Source of the DNA: DATMNI01 sp035570275
GTDB taxonomy: Bacteria; Acidobacteriota; Terriglobia; Bryobacterales; Bryobacteraceae
Assembly (NCBI GenBank): GCA_035570275.1
Contig: DATMNI010000466.1
Location: forward strand, 35,328 to 99,327
Reading direction: 5' to 3'
DNA length: 64,000 bases
Below, in pieces: positions 1 to 8,160 of this stretch (the stretch's first letter is position 1; every line of letters starts with the position of its first letter). Both the position numbers and the translations under genes were made by a program. Under the pieces are notes generated by a model. The model saw nothing but the letters and a program-made list of their open reading frames with translations. It was not told where the DNA came from and did no database searches.

Positions 1-35
1 CAGGTTCGTCGCCACCAGGTTCGGCGCCACCAGGC
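1..35 (+). repeat. 15-bp tandem duplication (2.3 copies)
   Basis: Units at 1-15 and 16-30 differ at one base, and a partial third unit (CAGG) follows. In the frame of the adaptor gene it encodes two Gly-Ser-x-Pro-Pro units just before the membrane segment. It belongs to a series of short in-phase duplications seen across the window. Confidence 0.7.
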
Positions 36-1271
36 CGATACCGTTGGCCCCTTTTGGTTTTCCTGCTCGCCGCGCTGGCCGGCACCTGGTTCCTGCGCTC
101 GGAGGCCGGGTCCAGACCGGCTCCAACCAGTCCCATTCGGACCGCCCGCGCCATTCACGGCGTTCTGGAAAAGACGCGCCGTGTGGCCGGTTCCATCATC
201 GCGCGGCGTTTCGCCAATATCGCCGCGCCCATTCTGCAGGCGCCGGATCAGGGGCGCGGTCTCACTCTGATTTATCTCGCTGCCTCCGGCTCCAAGGTTA
301 AAGAGGGCGAAGTGGTGGCGCGCATTGACGACCAGGCGGTGCGGGATCATCTGGACGACGTGGAAGCCGGCCTGTCGCAAGCCGCGCTCGATATCCGCCG
401 GCGCGAGGCCCAACTGGTCTACCAGATGGAATCGCTGCGCCAGGGCCTGCGCGTGGCCAGGGCGACGCTGGATAAAGCCAACCAGGATGCGCGCGCCATC
501 CCGGCAAGAACCGCGATCACGCAGGAACAACTGCAACTCGCCGTAGAAGAGGCGAAGGAAGTCTACCGGGATGCGCAAAAGCAGATTCCTCTCACCAAGG
601 AGCGGCAGGAGGCGGACCTGAATGTTTACCGGCTCAATTACCAAAAGGAGGTGCGTCACCGCAACCGCCATCTGACGGATCGCGACCGGTGCACCATTAA
701 ATCGCCCATCGGCGGCATGGTAGTGCTGCAGACGGTTTACCGCGGCGGCGAACCGGGGCAGATCAAGATCGGCGACCTGGTTTCGCCGGGACAGCCGTTC
801 CTGCGAGTGATGGATACCGGAAGCATGCAATTGGACGCCGCCATCAACCAGTCGGAGGCCGAACTGGTCCGCATCGGGCAACCTGCCGATTTGCATTTCG
901 ATGCATTCCCCGGACTGACCCTGAACGGCCGCGTGGAATCGGTGGGTTCGCTGGCCGTCGGCGGGCGCCGCCTGAACTACAATGTCCGCCGCATCCCGGT
1001 TCGCATCGGCATCGAAGAGTCGAACACGAGCGTGATTCCCGACCTCACGGCCAGCGCCGACATCCAGGTCGCCGAACCCGTGGACGGCATCCTGCTGCCG
1101 CGTGAAGCGGTCCATGAGACGGATGGCAAGAACGTGGTCTACGTGAAGCAGGCTGGCGCGTTCGTGCCCCGCGAAGTGGAAATCGGGGCGTCTAACGACA
1201 CCCAGGTGGCCGTGACCTCCGGCGTTCAGGCCGGCGACGAAGTGGCCCTGGAACCGCCCTCCGGGATGTGA
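3..1271 (+). CDS. HlyD/RND-type periplasmic adaptor (5' partial)
   Basis: Membrane-fusion/adaptor protein of an efflux or secretion system; it would link an inner-membrane transporter to an outer-membrane channel. The frame is open to the left edge, so the true start lies outside the window. A Pro/Gly/Ser-rich stretch made by a 15-bp duplication leads into one membrane segment (about 55-95, LLVFLLAALAGTWFL). Then come a first biotinyl-lipoyl half, a long helical hairpin rich in Gln/Glu/Arg (about 340-680), the second lipoyl half (KSPIGGMVV), and beta-barrel and membrane-proximal domains ending near DEVALEPP. The partner transporter is not in the window and nothing downstream looks co-transcribed. 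The family call is firm; the substrate is unknown. Confidence 0.85.
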   Translation, partial: GSSPPGSAPPGRYRWPLLVFLLAALAGTWFLRSEAGSRPAPTSPIRTARAIHGVLEKTRRVAGSIIARRFANIAAPILQAPDQGRGLTLIYLAASGSKVKEGEVVARIDDQAVRDHLDDVEAGLSQAALDIRRREAQLVYQMESLRQGLRVARATLDKANQDARAIPARTAITQEQLQLAVEEAKEVYRDAQKQIPLTKERQEADLNVYRLNYQKEVRHRNRHLTDRDRCTIKSPIGGMVVLQTVYRGGEPGQIKIGDLVSPGQPFLRVMDTGSMQLDAAINQSEAELVRIGQPADLHFDAFPGLTLNGRVESVGSLAVGGRRLNYNVRRIPVRIGIEESNTSVIPDLTASADIQVAEPVDGILLPREAVHETDGKNVVYVKQAGAFVPREVEIGASNDTQVAVTSGVQAGDEVALEPPSGM

Positions 1272-1348
1272 GGCAGGGAGGCCAGCCGGCAGCGTCTGAG
1301 AACTAATCCGGCGGACCTTTCGATGTTTGCATGGGGTGAAAGGCTTAT

Positions 1349-1393
1349 CGCATGTCACCCAACATCGGCGTGTCAACCATCGGCATGTCACGC
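1349..1393 (+). repeat. Degenerate 15-bp tandem repeat, three copies, intergenic
   Basis: Units at 1349-1363, 1364-1378 and 1379-1393 share an (ATC)GGCRTGTCA core. They lie in the 208-bp gap between the adaptor gene and the 1480 gene. No promoter or coding role is visible. Confidence 0.55.
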
Positions 1394-1479
1394 AACTTCG
1401 ATTTCGCGACCAGGCTGCTGCTGGCCACCGTGTTCCCAACATGTTCCACCTTGGCGTATGCTAGAAAAGGAATTGCATT

Positions 1480-1878
1480 TTGCCCACACTTACCAAAGCG
1501 GCCAGGACAATCGTCGAGCGGACGACGGCTGGATTCCGGCGTGACCGGGAAGAATTGAGCCCGGCCGACCAGAGCCGTATTCAAGATTCGTTGAAGCGCG
1601 CGTATGCCCTGCTGAGGGAGAACCGGCCTAAGTTGTTTTCCGAACTTTACCAGCCGCTGCCAATCCACCTCAAAGGTGGCCTGAGTTCCTCGCTGTACGC
1701 CCTACGAGCAGGCGTGGATATCCGGATAATTCTGACCGTCGATGAAGATCCGATTTTCGGTCAGACCGTGGTCACCTTATTCCGTGCCGTCCGGCAAGGT
1801 GAAGAACAACGTGCATACCGCTCGATTGCTCAACTACTGTATGGAGGCCAATTGGACAGGCGCAACGGAGCGGCGTAG
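1480..1878 (+). CDS. RelE/ParE-like small protein (possible toxin)
   Basis: 132 residues from a TTG start, chosen because an AGAAAAGG ribosome-binding site (1463-1470) sits 9 bases upstream and no ATG fits better. The C-terminal half (LYALRAGVDIRIILTVDEDP, then TLFRAV) has the alternating beta pattern of the RelE/ParE mRNA-interferase/gyrase-toxin fold. The N-terminal 50 residues are a helical, charged region that could play an antitoxin-like or dimerising role. Its stop codon overlaps the GTG start of the next gene, so the two are translated together. The fold is inferred from pattern only, catalytic residues were not assigned, and it could equally be a non-toxic member of the superfamily. 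Confidence 0.55.
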   Translation: MPTLTKAARTIVERTTAGFRRDREELSPADQSRIQDSLKRAYALLRENRPKLFSELYQPLPIHLKGGLSSSLYALRAGVDIRIILTVDEDPIFGQTVVTLFRAVRQGEEQRAYRSIAQLLYGGQLDRRNGAA

Positions 1879-2234
1879 TGGCCCGTACAATTCCGCTCTT
1901 TGATGAATGGGGCGTTATTTGCGACGCTGCCAGACGCCTTCCAAACCATCAGCTTAAACTGGATTTCTTGGACGCACTTGCCGAACTGGAAGGTCACGAG
2001 TGCCATCGCACCCGCAAGTTCCCGAAAACGCGCCTGCATCGCGTTTTCGGCTATAAGGAAGCGGTGTACCGCGCGGATATCGATAAGATTTCCGGCTGGC
2101 GCATCCACTTGCAATATGAGGACGGCCAAGTGCACTTGAAAGATGTCATCGATGGCCAGAAACACGATGACGTGCTCGGCCAAATCGAAACCAAGAAAGT
2201 CCGATACGTACGCCGAACTAAGGATGGCAGGTAG
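1878..2234 (+). CDS. Second RelE/ParE-like small protein, coupled to 1480 gene
   Basis: 118 residues from a GTG that shares a base with the upstream TAG stop (TAGTG at 1876-1880). I do not recognise a named family. The central part, AVYRADIDKISGWRIHLQYE, followed by HLKDVIDGQKHDDVL, resembles the strand-strand-strand and terminal HxDxV pattern of ParE/RelE toxins. No DNA-binding antitoxin (AbrB, RHH, HTH) is visible, so if this is a toxin-antitoxin locus its arrangement is unusual. It converges on the Hsp70 operon with an 11-bp gap. Confidence 0.5.
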   Translation: MARTIPLFDEWGVICDAARRLPNHQLKLDFLDALAELEGHECHRTRKFPKTRLHRVFGYKEAVYRADIDKISGWRIHLQYEDGQVHLKDVIDGQKHDDVLGQIETKKVRYVRRTKDGR

Positions 2235-2244
2235 TAGCCTCTCC

Positions 2245-2484
2245 CTACTCCCCCAACCACCCGGCCAGCGCTTCCAGCCGTCTTCCTCCCGGCACATGGC
2301 AGATCTCTTGCGCCCTCGACGCCAACTGGCGCGCCCGCGCAAATTCGCCGGCGGCAACGGCTTCACGCGCCGCCTGCCGCAGGCGCCATGCCGACGCCGC
2401 CAGCGTCATAACCACCGTGAGATCCGCGCCGCAACGGGAGCACTCGCGGGCGCCGCGAAAACGCGCGCGGCAGACCGGGCACAT
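2245..2484 (-). CDS. Zinc-ribbon protein at the end of the Hsp70 operon
   Basis: 79 residues. It starts with CPVC and, nine residues on, CSRC (Cys 2, 5, 15, 18), a four-cysteine zinc ribbon, followed by an Ala/Arg-rich helical region. Its ATG overlaps the Hsp70 stop (TGATG), so it is the last gene of the operon. A direct role with Hsp70 is inferred from linkage only. It could be a redox- or zinc-responsive client adaptor, like the cysteine-rich parts of DnaJ, but nothing proves this. Confidence 0.7.
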   Translation of the reverse strand: MCPVCRARFRGARECSRCGADLTVVMTLAASAWRLRQAAREAVAAGEFARARQLASRAQEICHVPGGRRLEALAGWLGE

Positions 2485-4358
2485 CAGGCGCCCTCCACGA
2501 AGAACAGCAACTCCTTGAGCGAGCGCACAGCTTCGCCCAGCGCGTGCGAATCATGAGCGGCCACAGCCTTTTCGATGGCCTGCTGCAAGGCCACGGCTTC
2601 CGCGTTGTCTTCGGCATGCATGCGGTCCAGCAGGGCCCGCGAGCGCTGGACCAGATCCACGGCCTCATGCCGCAGGGCCGCCCAAGGGGCATCCGTCTCC
2701 ACTGCTTTCCCGTTGGTGCGCTGAACCTCCACCGGCGCGGCCTCCACCTCAATCGCGTCGCCGGCGTCGTCATCCAGCCCGCCGTCTTCCTCCTGCCCCA
2801 GGTCTTCCAGATCGCCTTCCAGATCGCCGAAGGCGTCTACCCGCGCGGTGAAAAGCTCATCCAGACGCCTGCGCGAGGCCGCAATCTCCTCCTCACTCTT
2901 GGCCTGAAGCGCGCCAGTTATGGTAATCTGCTTGGACTTGCCGGTGCGCTTTTCGATGGCCGAAACGTGAAGAATGCCATCCACATCCAGGCTCATCCGG
3001 CACATCACCTCGTTCAGGCTTTCCATGCGGGCCAGTCCTTCCACCTGGAAATCGCCCACCAGCAGATTGTTCAGGGCGTCCTCGTCATCGCCCTGAAAAA
3101 TCTGGATGTCCACGCGGGTCTGGCCGGGGAAACTAGTGTAGTAGCTTTCCGTCCGCGTCACCGGCAGCGGCGTGTTGCGGTGTATCAAAGGGTGGTAGCA
3201 GTGCGGATACGGCACGCCGCCGCGCTCGCCCAGGTAAGACGGGCCAAACGAGTAGGGCGACACATCCACCAGCACGCGTTCCACGTCGCGCCCGGCCAGG
3301 CGCGAAGCCAGAACCCCCGCACCCAAAGCCACACTCAGGTCGGGATGCACGTCCTGCCGGGGCTCCAGGTTGGTGCGTTCGTGGAGCAGGCGCGAAACCA
3401 GAGGCGTCCGCGTGGATCCGCCCACCAGCAGAATGGCATCCAAATCCCCGGGCTTTTTTCCCGCATCGGTCATCGCCTTGGAGACGCTGTCAAGCGTGGA
3501 TTCCACCAACGGCAGAATCATCTTCTCGTATTCCTGGCGCGACAATTCCAGGTCCAGATGGAGCGGCTTGCCATTGTGGACCACCAGCGCTTCCTCGCGC
3601 ACGCGGGCGTAGGGTTCGAAGCTGAGCTGCTTCTTGGCGGTTTCGGCCGCCCACCACAACCGCGCGCGCGCCGCCCGGTGCTCCGCTCCCAGTTGGATGC
3701 CGTGCCGCTCCTGGAACTCGCGTTCCAGGCGGGCTGCCAACAGGTCGTCGAAATCGTCGCCGCCCAGGCGGTTGTTTCCGTGGCTGGATAAAACCTCGGT
3801 CACGTCACCCTCAATGGTGACGATGGAGACATCGAACGTTCCGCCGCCGAGGTCATAGACCATCACGGTATGGCGCGCGCCGTCGGCGAAACCATAGGCC
3901 AGGCTGGCGGCCGTGGGCTCGTTGAGGATGCGCAGCACTTCCAGCCCCGCCATGGTGCCGGCTTCCCGGGTGGCATTGCGTTGCGCGTCCGAAAAATACG
4001 CCGGTACTGTAATGACGGCGCGCGACACCGGCTGGCCCAATTCGCGCCCGGCCCAGGCGGCCAGTTCCTTGAGGATGAGCGCGGAAATCTCCTGGGGCGA
4101 AAACGCCATACCGGCCACCATCACGGTTTCGCCGCTGCCCATCTTGCGCTTGATGCTGCGCACCGTGCGTTCGGGGTAGATGCGCTGCTGGTTGAGCGCC
4201 GCTTCACCCACCAGCAACTCTCCCGAAGGAGCGATTCCCACGCAAGACGGCAGCATCTTGCTTTGGTTGGGTCCGAGGACGCGCACCCGGCCCTCTAAAA
4301 ATGCAGCCACTTCGGAATTGGTGGTCCCCAAATCGATTCCAACTACCGTTTCACTCAA
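2484..4358 (-). CDS. Hsp70 family chaperone (DnaK-like, non-canonical)
   Basis: 624 residues, close to DnaK length. ATPase motifs are intact: GIDLGTTNS at 7-15, the VYDLGGGTFDVS phosphate-2 loop at 168-179, and GGSTRTP at 313-319. Residues 360-480 form the substrate-binding beta domain, including FQGDDEDALNN and the VDGILHVSA strand. The region after about 480 is shorter and more acidic than a normal DnaK lid (Asp/Glu-rich linker about 500-540, with a 12-bp duplication at 2804-2827 giving GDLEGDLE) and has no DnaK-type conserved C-terminal tail. It overlaps grpE by 8 bp and the zinc-ribbon gene by 1 bp. It is probably a second, specialised Hsp70 rather than the housekeeping DnaK, because its J partner is tiny and atypical. 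Confidence 0.92.
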   Translation of the reverse strand: MSETVVGIDLGTTNSEVAAFLEGRVRVLGPNQSKMLPSCVGIAPSGELLVGEAALNQQRIYPERTVRSIKRKMGSGETVMVAGMAFSPQEISALILKELAAWAGRELGQPVSRAVITVPAYFSDAQRNATREAGTMAGLEVLRILNEPTAASLAYGFADGARHTVMVYDLGGGTFDVSIVTIEGDVTEVLSSHGNNRLGGDDFDDLLAARLEREFQERHGIQLGAEHRAARARLWWAAETAKKQLSFEPYARVREEALVVHNGKPLHLDLELSRQEYEKMILPLVESTLDSVSKAMTDAGKKPGDLDAILLVGGSTRTPLVSRLLHERTNLEPRQDVHPDLSVALGAGVLASRLAGRDVERVLVDVSPYSFGPSYLGERGGVPYPHCYHPLIHRNTPLPVTRTESYYTSFPGQTRVDIQIFQGDDEDALNNLLVGDFQVEGLARMESLNEVMCRMSLDVDGILHVSAIEKRTGKSKQITITGALQAKSEEEIAASRRRLDELFTARVDAFGDLEGDLEDLGQEEDGGLDDDAGDAIEVEAAPVEVQRTNGKAVETDAPWAALRHEAVDLVQRSRALLDRMHAEDNAEAVALQQAIEKAVAAHDSHALGEAVRSLKELLFFVEGA

Positions 4359-5043
4359 TGCTCACCCCGTTTCCCGGCCGCCGGGCCACCCGGACCTGCG
4401 CCGGCCGGAACAATTCGCCATTCCATTCATAGCCTACACGGTACACGGAAAGCACCGTTCCCTCCGCCGCCCGGTCCGTCTCCTCGACATCGACGGCGTT
4501 CATGCGACGCGGATCGAACTGCCGCCCTTCGCATTCGATGGGCTGAACCTGAAACTGAAACAGCAGATCGTCCAGATAGCCCAGACTCAGGCGGTAGCCT
4601 TCCTCCAGGGCGCGCACCACGTCGAGCGCGTGCTGTGCCTTACGCCACCGGTCGGGAAACAGGCGATCCCACAGATTGGGCTGCAGAGGGTCGCGGCCGC
4701 CTACGGCTTCCGGGCCGCGCGTTGCCTCCGGGCCGCGGGTTGCTTCCAGGCCGCGCAAGAGCCGTTCCCGCATTTCCAGGAGCGCTCCCAGCGATTCCTT
4801 GCGGCCGCGCCGTTCGGCCTCGGCGGCCAGGGTCTCGCTCAGTTGCTTGAAGGCCCGCCCTTGCAGCTTGACCTCCTGAGTGAGGGCGGTCACCGCGGCC
4901 CACATGGTGTACCAGTCGGTGGGAGCGCTTTCCGCCGAATCCTCCGCCAGAATCTCCGCCGGAATACCCTGCGGCGGGTCTTCTTCGGCCAGCGCGCTAT
5001 CCAGCCACTGCGTAAATCGCTGCAGAATCTGGCTGCGATCCAT
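4351..5043 (-). CDS. GrpE-like nucleotide exchange factor
   Basis: 230 residues. The last 35 residues (VYRVGYEWNGELFRPAQVRV) match the beta head of GrpE, where a GYxxNGxxxRPAxVxV pattern is typical. The N-terminal two thirds are helical and charged, as expected for the GrpE dimer stalk, but are interrupted by a repeat, EATRGP twice then EAVGG, from three 18-bp units at 4706-4759. It would exchange ADP for ATP on the adjacent Hsp70. Its start overlaps the J-protein stop by one base, and it overlaps the Hsp70 gene by 8 bp. Confidence 0.8.
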   Translation of the reverse strand: MDRSQILQRFTQWLDSALAEEDPPQGIPAEILAEDSAESAPTDWYTMWAAVTALTQEVKLQGRAFKQLSETLAAEAERRGRKESLGALLEMRERLLRGLEATRGPEATRGPEAVGGRDPLQPNLWDRLFPDRWRKAQHALDVVRALEEGYRLSLGYLDDLLFQFQVQPIECEGRQFDPRRMNAVDVEETDRAAEGTVLSVYRVGYEWNGELFRPAQVRVARRPGNGVSIE

Positions 5044-5339
5044 CAGGGCTTGGGCTCCCGCAGAACCGCCAGCCAGGCATTGGGCCCCGTGAAACGACGT
5101 TCGGACACCCGGCCATCCAGCAAGGAGACCAGGGGCTGTTTGGGATCGGCGGACAACAGGTGGAGCGTGCGCCGGCGCGGGTCGCGCAAAGTCTCGTAGG
5201 CGTCGCGCACCTTCTCAAACTCGCGCGGCGCGCGGTCTGGCGGGTATTCTTTGACCTTCCTTAAATAAGCGGCGCGGATTTCCTCATCGCCGGCTTCCGG
5301 CGAGACTCCCAGCACCTGGCGCGGATCATCGAGTGTCAT
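5043..5339 (-). CDS. Minimal J-domain protein lacking the HPD histidine
   Basis: 98 residues from the ATG at 5339; a TTG 12 bases upstream is also possible. Residues 6-60 have a J-domain pattern: PRQVLGVSPEAGDEEIRAAY, KVKEYPPDR, FEKVRDAYETLRDP. The invariant His-Pro-Asp that triggers Hsp70 ATPase is Pro33-Pro34-Asp35 here. No G/F, zinc-finger or client-binding domain follows, only about 40 residues. I recall similar PPD-bearing J proteins in other bacterial Hsp70 clusters, so this is probably a family trait rather than decay. It is the direct upstream neighbour of GrpE, with a one-base overlap. Confidence 0.8.
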   Translation of the reverse strand: MTLDDPRQVLGVSPEAGDEEIRAAYLRKVKEYPPDRAPREFEKVRDAYETLRDPRRRTLHLLSADPKQPLVSLLDGRVSERRFTGPNAWLAVLREPKP

Positions 5340-5362
5340 GTCTGGTCTCAAAATGGCCGGCC

Positions 5363-7996
5363 TTAGAACGGAGCATCGTCGCTATATAAATCCGGGTACG
5401 GGCGGCGCCTGCCGCGTTTCTTTTTCCCGCCGATCCCGAGCATCTCGCCTAAGGCCTGTGCCACCGCCTCGGGCCCCATTTGTTCTACCAGTTCCATCAG
5501 CTCCGGGGGCAGGTCAGGCAATTCGCCCCTGGCCGCGCAGCATTCGGGACACTGGCACTCCCCGTCGTCTTCCGAATCGAATGGCGATCCGGGCCGCGAT
5601 CCGGGCCGCGATTCAGGAAAGCCCCGCTCCGCCGTCTCATACTGAACCACGCGCGCGATCTCTTCACTGCCGATTGCGGCCTGGGCCACCTCAGGGGCAT
5701 CCATCCAATCCATCAACTCATCCCGCCACTCGCCGATCCGGTTCAGCAAGTCGGAATCGTGCTGGCGCCTTGCCAGTTCAGAGGCGGCCGCGAGACAACT
5801 GGACCGGCGCTGGTCTTCCCACGGCGGCAACGAGCGCGACCGCAGGAACAGGAAGCGGCCGTGGTTATCGGAGCCCTGCGCCAGGCCGGCCCCGGCAATC
5901 GCGTAGGCCAGACGAGAATCGTCGCGCCGCATGGCAGCTTCGCCGAGCGCCGCCAGCGCCCGCGGGTCGGCGGAGACCTTCGGCGCGGATAGCTCCTTCA
6001 TCAATTGTGCCGGCATCTCCCGGCTCAGGTCGACCGGCATGCCCATATCGTCGCCCAAAGCGCACACGCGGCCCATGGCTGCGAACAGCGGCACGCTGGG
6101 CTTTGGCGGCTTACCAAGCTCGAGCTCCGTCAGCCCGCACCAGTTCTGAACGTTGAGGATCAGAAGGTGGGCGGTAACGCCGTCGCCCAAAATCTGCACC
6201 GCTTCCTTATGCGCGGCGGTGGCCTCCCCCGGCCAGAGCTGCAATCCACACCAAACCCAGCGCAACGCCGCAACGAACGCCGGCCGGTCGCCCTGCTGTG
6301 CCTGCGGCAACGCTGCCATCTGGCGCAACTCCTTCTCGGCGAGGTGCGGCTTTTTCTCGCGAAGATGCCGCACCGCCATCGCTACCAGGAGGCGCAGCCG
6401 GGCGCGGCGCACATCGGCATTCAGTCCGTCGATTTGTTCGGCCCGCTCCATGTACTTGAAGGCCTTCTGGAGCGCGTTGCGCTTTTCCGCCGATTGCATC
6501 AGGTGCAACAGCGGAGGGATGTCATTGGGCAGAGCCGCGCACCAGCGCTCCGCCACCAGATCGGACGAGTCTGGCGACGCCTCGGCGGTGTGACGCAGCC
6601 ACCGTTGAAAGTTTTCGGCGCATGGGTCGGCTTGGCAAGCCCGCTCCAAAACTTCTTGTATCGACAGAAAATACAGATGGCGGTTGTTCCGGTCGGGCAT
6701 CAGCGCACGGATTTCCGGAGGCTGGCCCCGATAAGATGCCGCATAACCGTCGAATTGGCGCTCAAAGCGGACGCGGACGCCGATCAGGTTCGGGGGCGAC
6801 ACGTGATGCAGCAGGTCCGCCATGTGCAGAAAAAGCGTAGCGGCTTCAGGGCCTTCCGCCGGAAACCAGCCTTCGCGTACCGCGTGCTTACGAAATTCCT
6901 CCCAGGCGCTGCAGGCTTGGGCAATAGCCATGGGCTCGCCTTTATCCTCTTCGAAGCCTCGCGCCAGCAAGCGCCAGAACCAGGCGTTTCTCAGGGCGGG
7001 CCCGTCCATGGCGGCCGCAACCTTCTCCGCCTTGGCCTGCGCGATCATGGCGCGGACGGAGATGTGTTGCTTGAGCCGCTCCAGCAATCCGGGATCAGCC
7101 TGGCCGCAGGCTGCCACGGCGAAGCGGACCTCCTGAAGGATCAACGGCTGGTTGCGGCGGATCAGCGCCGAGTCCAGTCTTTTCAGAACGGCGCGCAGTT
7201 GATCGAGGTTCCCGCCGGCCTGATTCACCAGCGCGGTGGCGGCCGGCGTGAGAGCCAGCGGCTTGTGCATCAGCGCACCGAGCGCCGGCGTCAGGCGGGC
7301 GGCTGCGGAACCAGGCTCCACCGCCGCCAGACATTTTTCGCACAGCGCATCGTCGCGGCGATAGAAGGCGGCGATGGCGCGAACCAGCATTTTCCACGGC
7401 GCCAGGGGGCTGTGCCGCGAAACCTCCGGCAGCGCCAATGCCTCATCGGCCACCGGCCCGCTGGTTACGGCTTCGAAGGCTTTATGGAGCGCGGCGGCGG
7501 CCGTGCGCAACGGATGCTCCGGGGCCAGCGTCCGGCACTCCGCCAGCGCCTGAAGATCCAGCACATCGCTCCGCACGCGGGCGGCAACGGCCGCTTGTTT
7601 GTCCGCCGGCAATCCTGGATCTGTCAACGGCCGCAACAACGCACTCAGGTCCCCGTGCCGCGCAGCGATGACGGCCTGCCATTCCCGCAGCCGGTCGCCG
7701 GACGAGGGGTAGCGTTCGCGCACCAGATCCATGAGCGCCTGGGCTTCCCGGTCCAGATTGCGTTCCACCAGCGACGCCAGGCGAGCGCCATAGGCATCCA
7801 GCAGCAGCGCTTCCGACGAGGGGTTGCGGCGGCGTTTGTGAACGTCCTTGGCAAAGTCCAGAGCCGGTCCAGACTTGCCCGCGGCGATCAACTGCGCAAC
7901 CTTCTCCCTCTCTTTGGGGTGGACATCAACCGACACCCGCTCGATCAAGGCCTCCTGGACCGCACCATCCGGCCTGGATTGGGATTTATGAGACAT
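5363..7996 (-). CDS. Large helical-repeat (TPR-like) protein heading the Hsp70 operon
   Basis: 877 residues, almost entirely helical and rich in Ala, Leu and Arg. Pairs such as DLNALxxA-type helices and YMERAEQIDGLNADVRRARL suggest degenerate TPR repeats. No signal peptide or membrane segment. The C-terminus (about 790-877) holds a CQCPECC cysteine cluster, an acidic stretch, a GGKKKRGRRR basic patch and a short SRPGSRPGS repeat from a 12-bp duplication (5586-5609). It is the first gene of the operon; an AGGAG-like site precedes the ATG and a TACAAT -10-like hexamer lies at 8047-8052 on the minus strand. It may present clients or anchor the chaperone machine, but that is inferred from position. 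Confidence 0.75.
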   Translation of the reverse strand: MSHKSQSRPDGAVQEALIERVSVDVHPKEREKVAQLIAAGKSGPALDFAKDVHKRRRNPSSEALLLDAYGARLASLVERNLDREAQALMDLVRERYPSSGDRLREWQAVIAARHGDLSALLRPLTDPGLPADKQAAVAARVRSDVLDLQALAECRTLAPEHPLRTAAAALHKAFEAVTSGPVADEALALPEVSRHSPLAPWKMLVRAIAAFYRRDDALCEKCLAAVEPGSAAARLTPALGALMHKPLALTPAATALVNQAGGNLDQLRAVLKRLDSALIRRNQPLILQEVRFAVAACGQADPGLLERLKQHISVRAMIAQAKAEKVAAAMDGPALRNAWFWRLLARGFEEDKGEPMAIAQACSAWEEFRKHAVREGWFPAEGPEAATLFLHMADLLHHVSPPNLIGVRVRFERQFDGYAASYRGQPPEIRALMPDRNNRHLYFLSIQEVLERACQADPCAENFQRWLRHTAEASPDSSDLVAERWCAALPNDIPPLLHLMQSAEKRNALQKAFKYMERAEQIDGLNADVRRARLRLLVAMAVRHLREKKPHLAEKELRQMAALPQAQQGDRPAFVAALRWVWCGLQLWPGEATAAHKEAVQILGDGVTAHLLILNVQNWCGLTELELGKPPKPSVPLFAAMGRVCALGDDMGMPVDLSREMPAQLMKELSAPKVSADPRALAALGEAAMRRDDSRLAYAIAGAGLAQGSDNHGRFLFLRSRSLPPWEDQRRSSCLAAASELARRQHDSDLLNRIGEWRDELMDWMDAPEVAQAAIGSEEIARVVQYETAERGFPESRPGSRPGSPFDSEDDGECQCPECCAARGELPDLPPELMELVEQMGPEAVAQALGEMLGIGGKKKRGRRRPYPDLYSDDAPF

Positions 7997-8160
7997 CGTG
8001 CAATGCCGCTCCTGTTCGATGCTCGGGGGAGGTGGTCAATTAAAAGATTGTAGCGCAGTCTGCCCGCCCCGATCACCTGCGCTACGGTTCGTCCCCGGCA
8101 CTACTTGAACTCCCGCGGACTTTGATATACGCTGGCATCGTTTGGTAAGGAGGAACAGGC

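Noticed and set aside
6005..8053. A 682-codon open frame on the plus strand opposite the helical-repeat gene
   Set aside because: High GC produces long antisense frames; the minus-strand frame has the operon context and protein-like composition, and the plus frame is Arg/Gln/His-rich without any motif.
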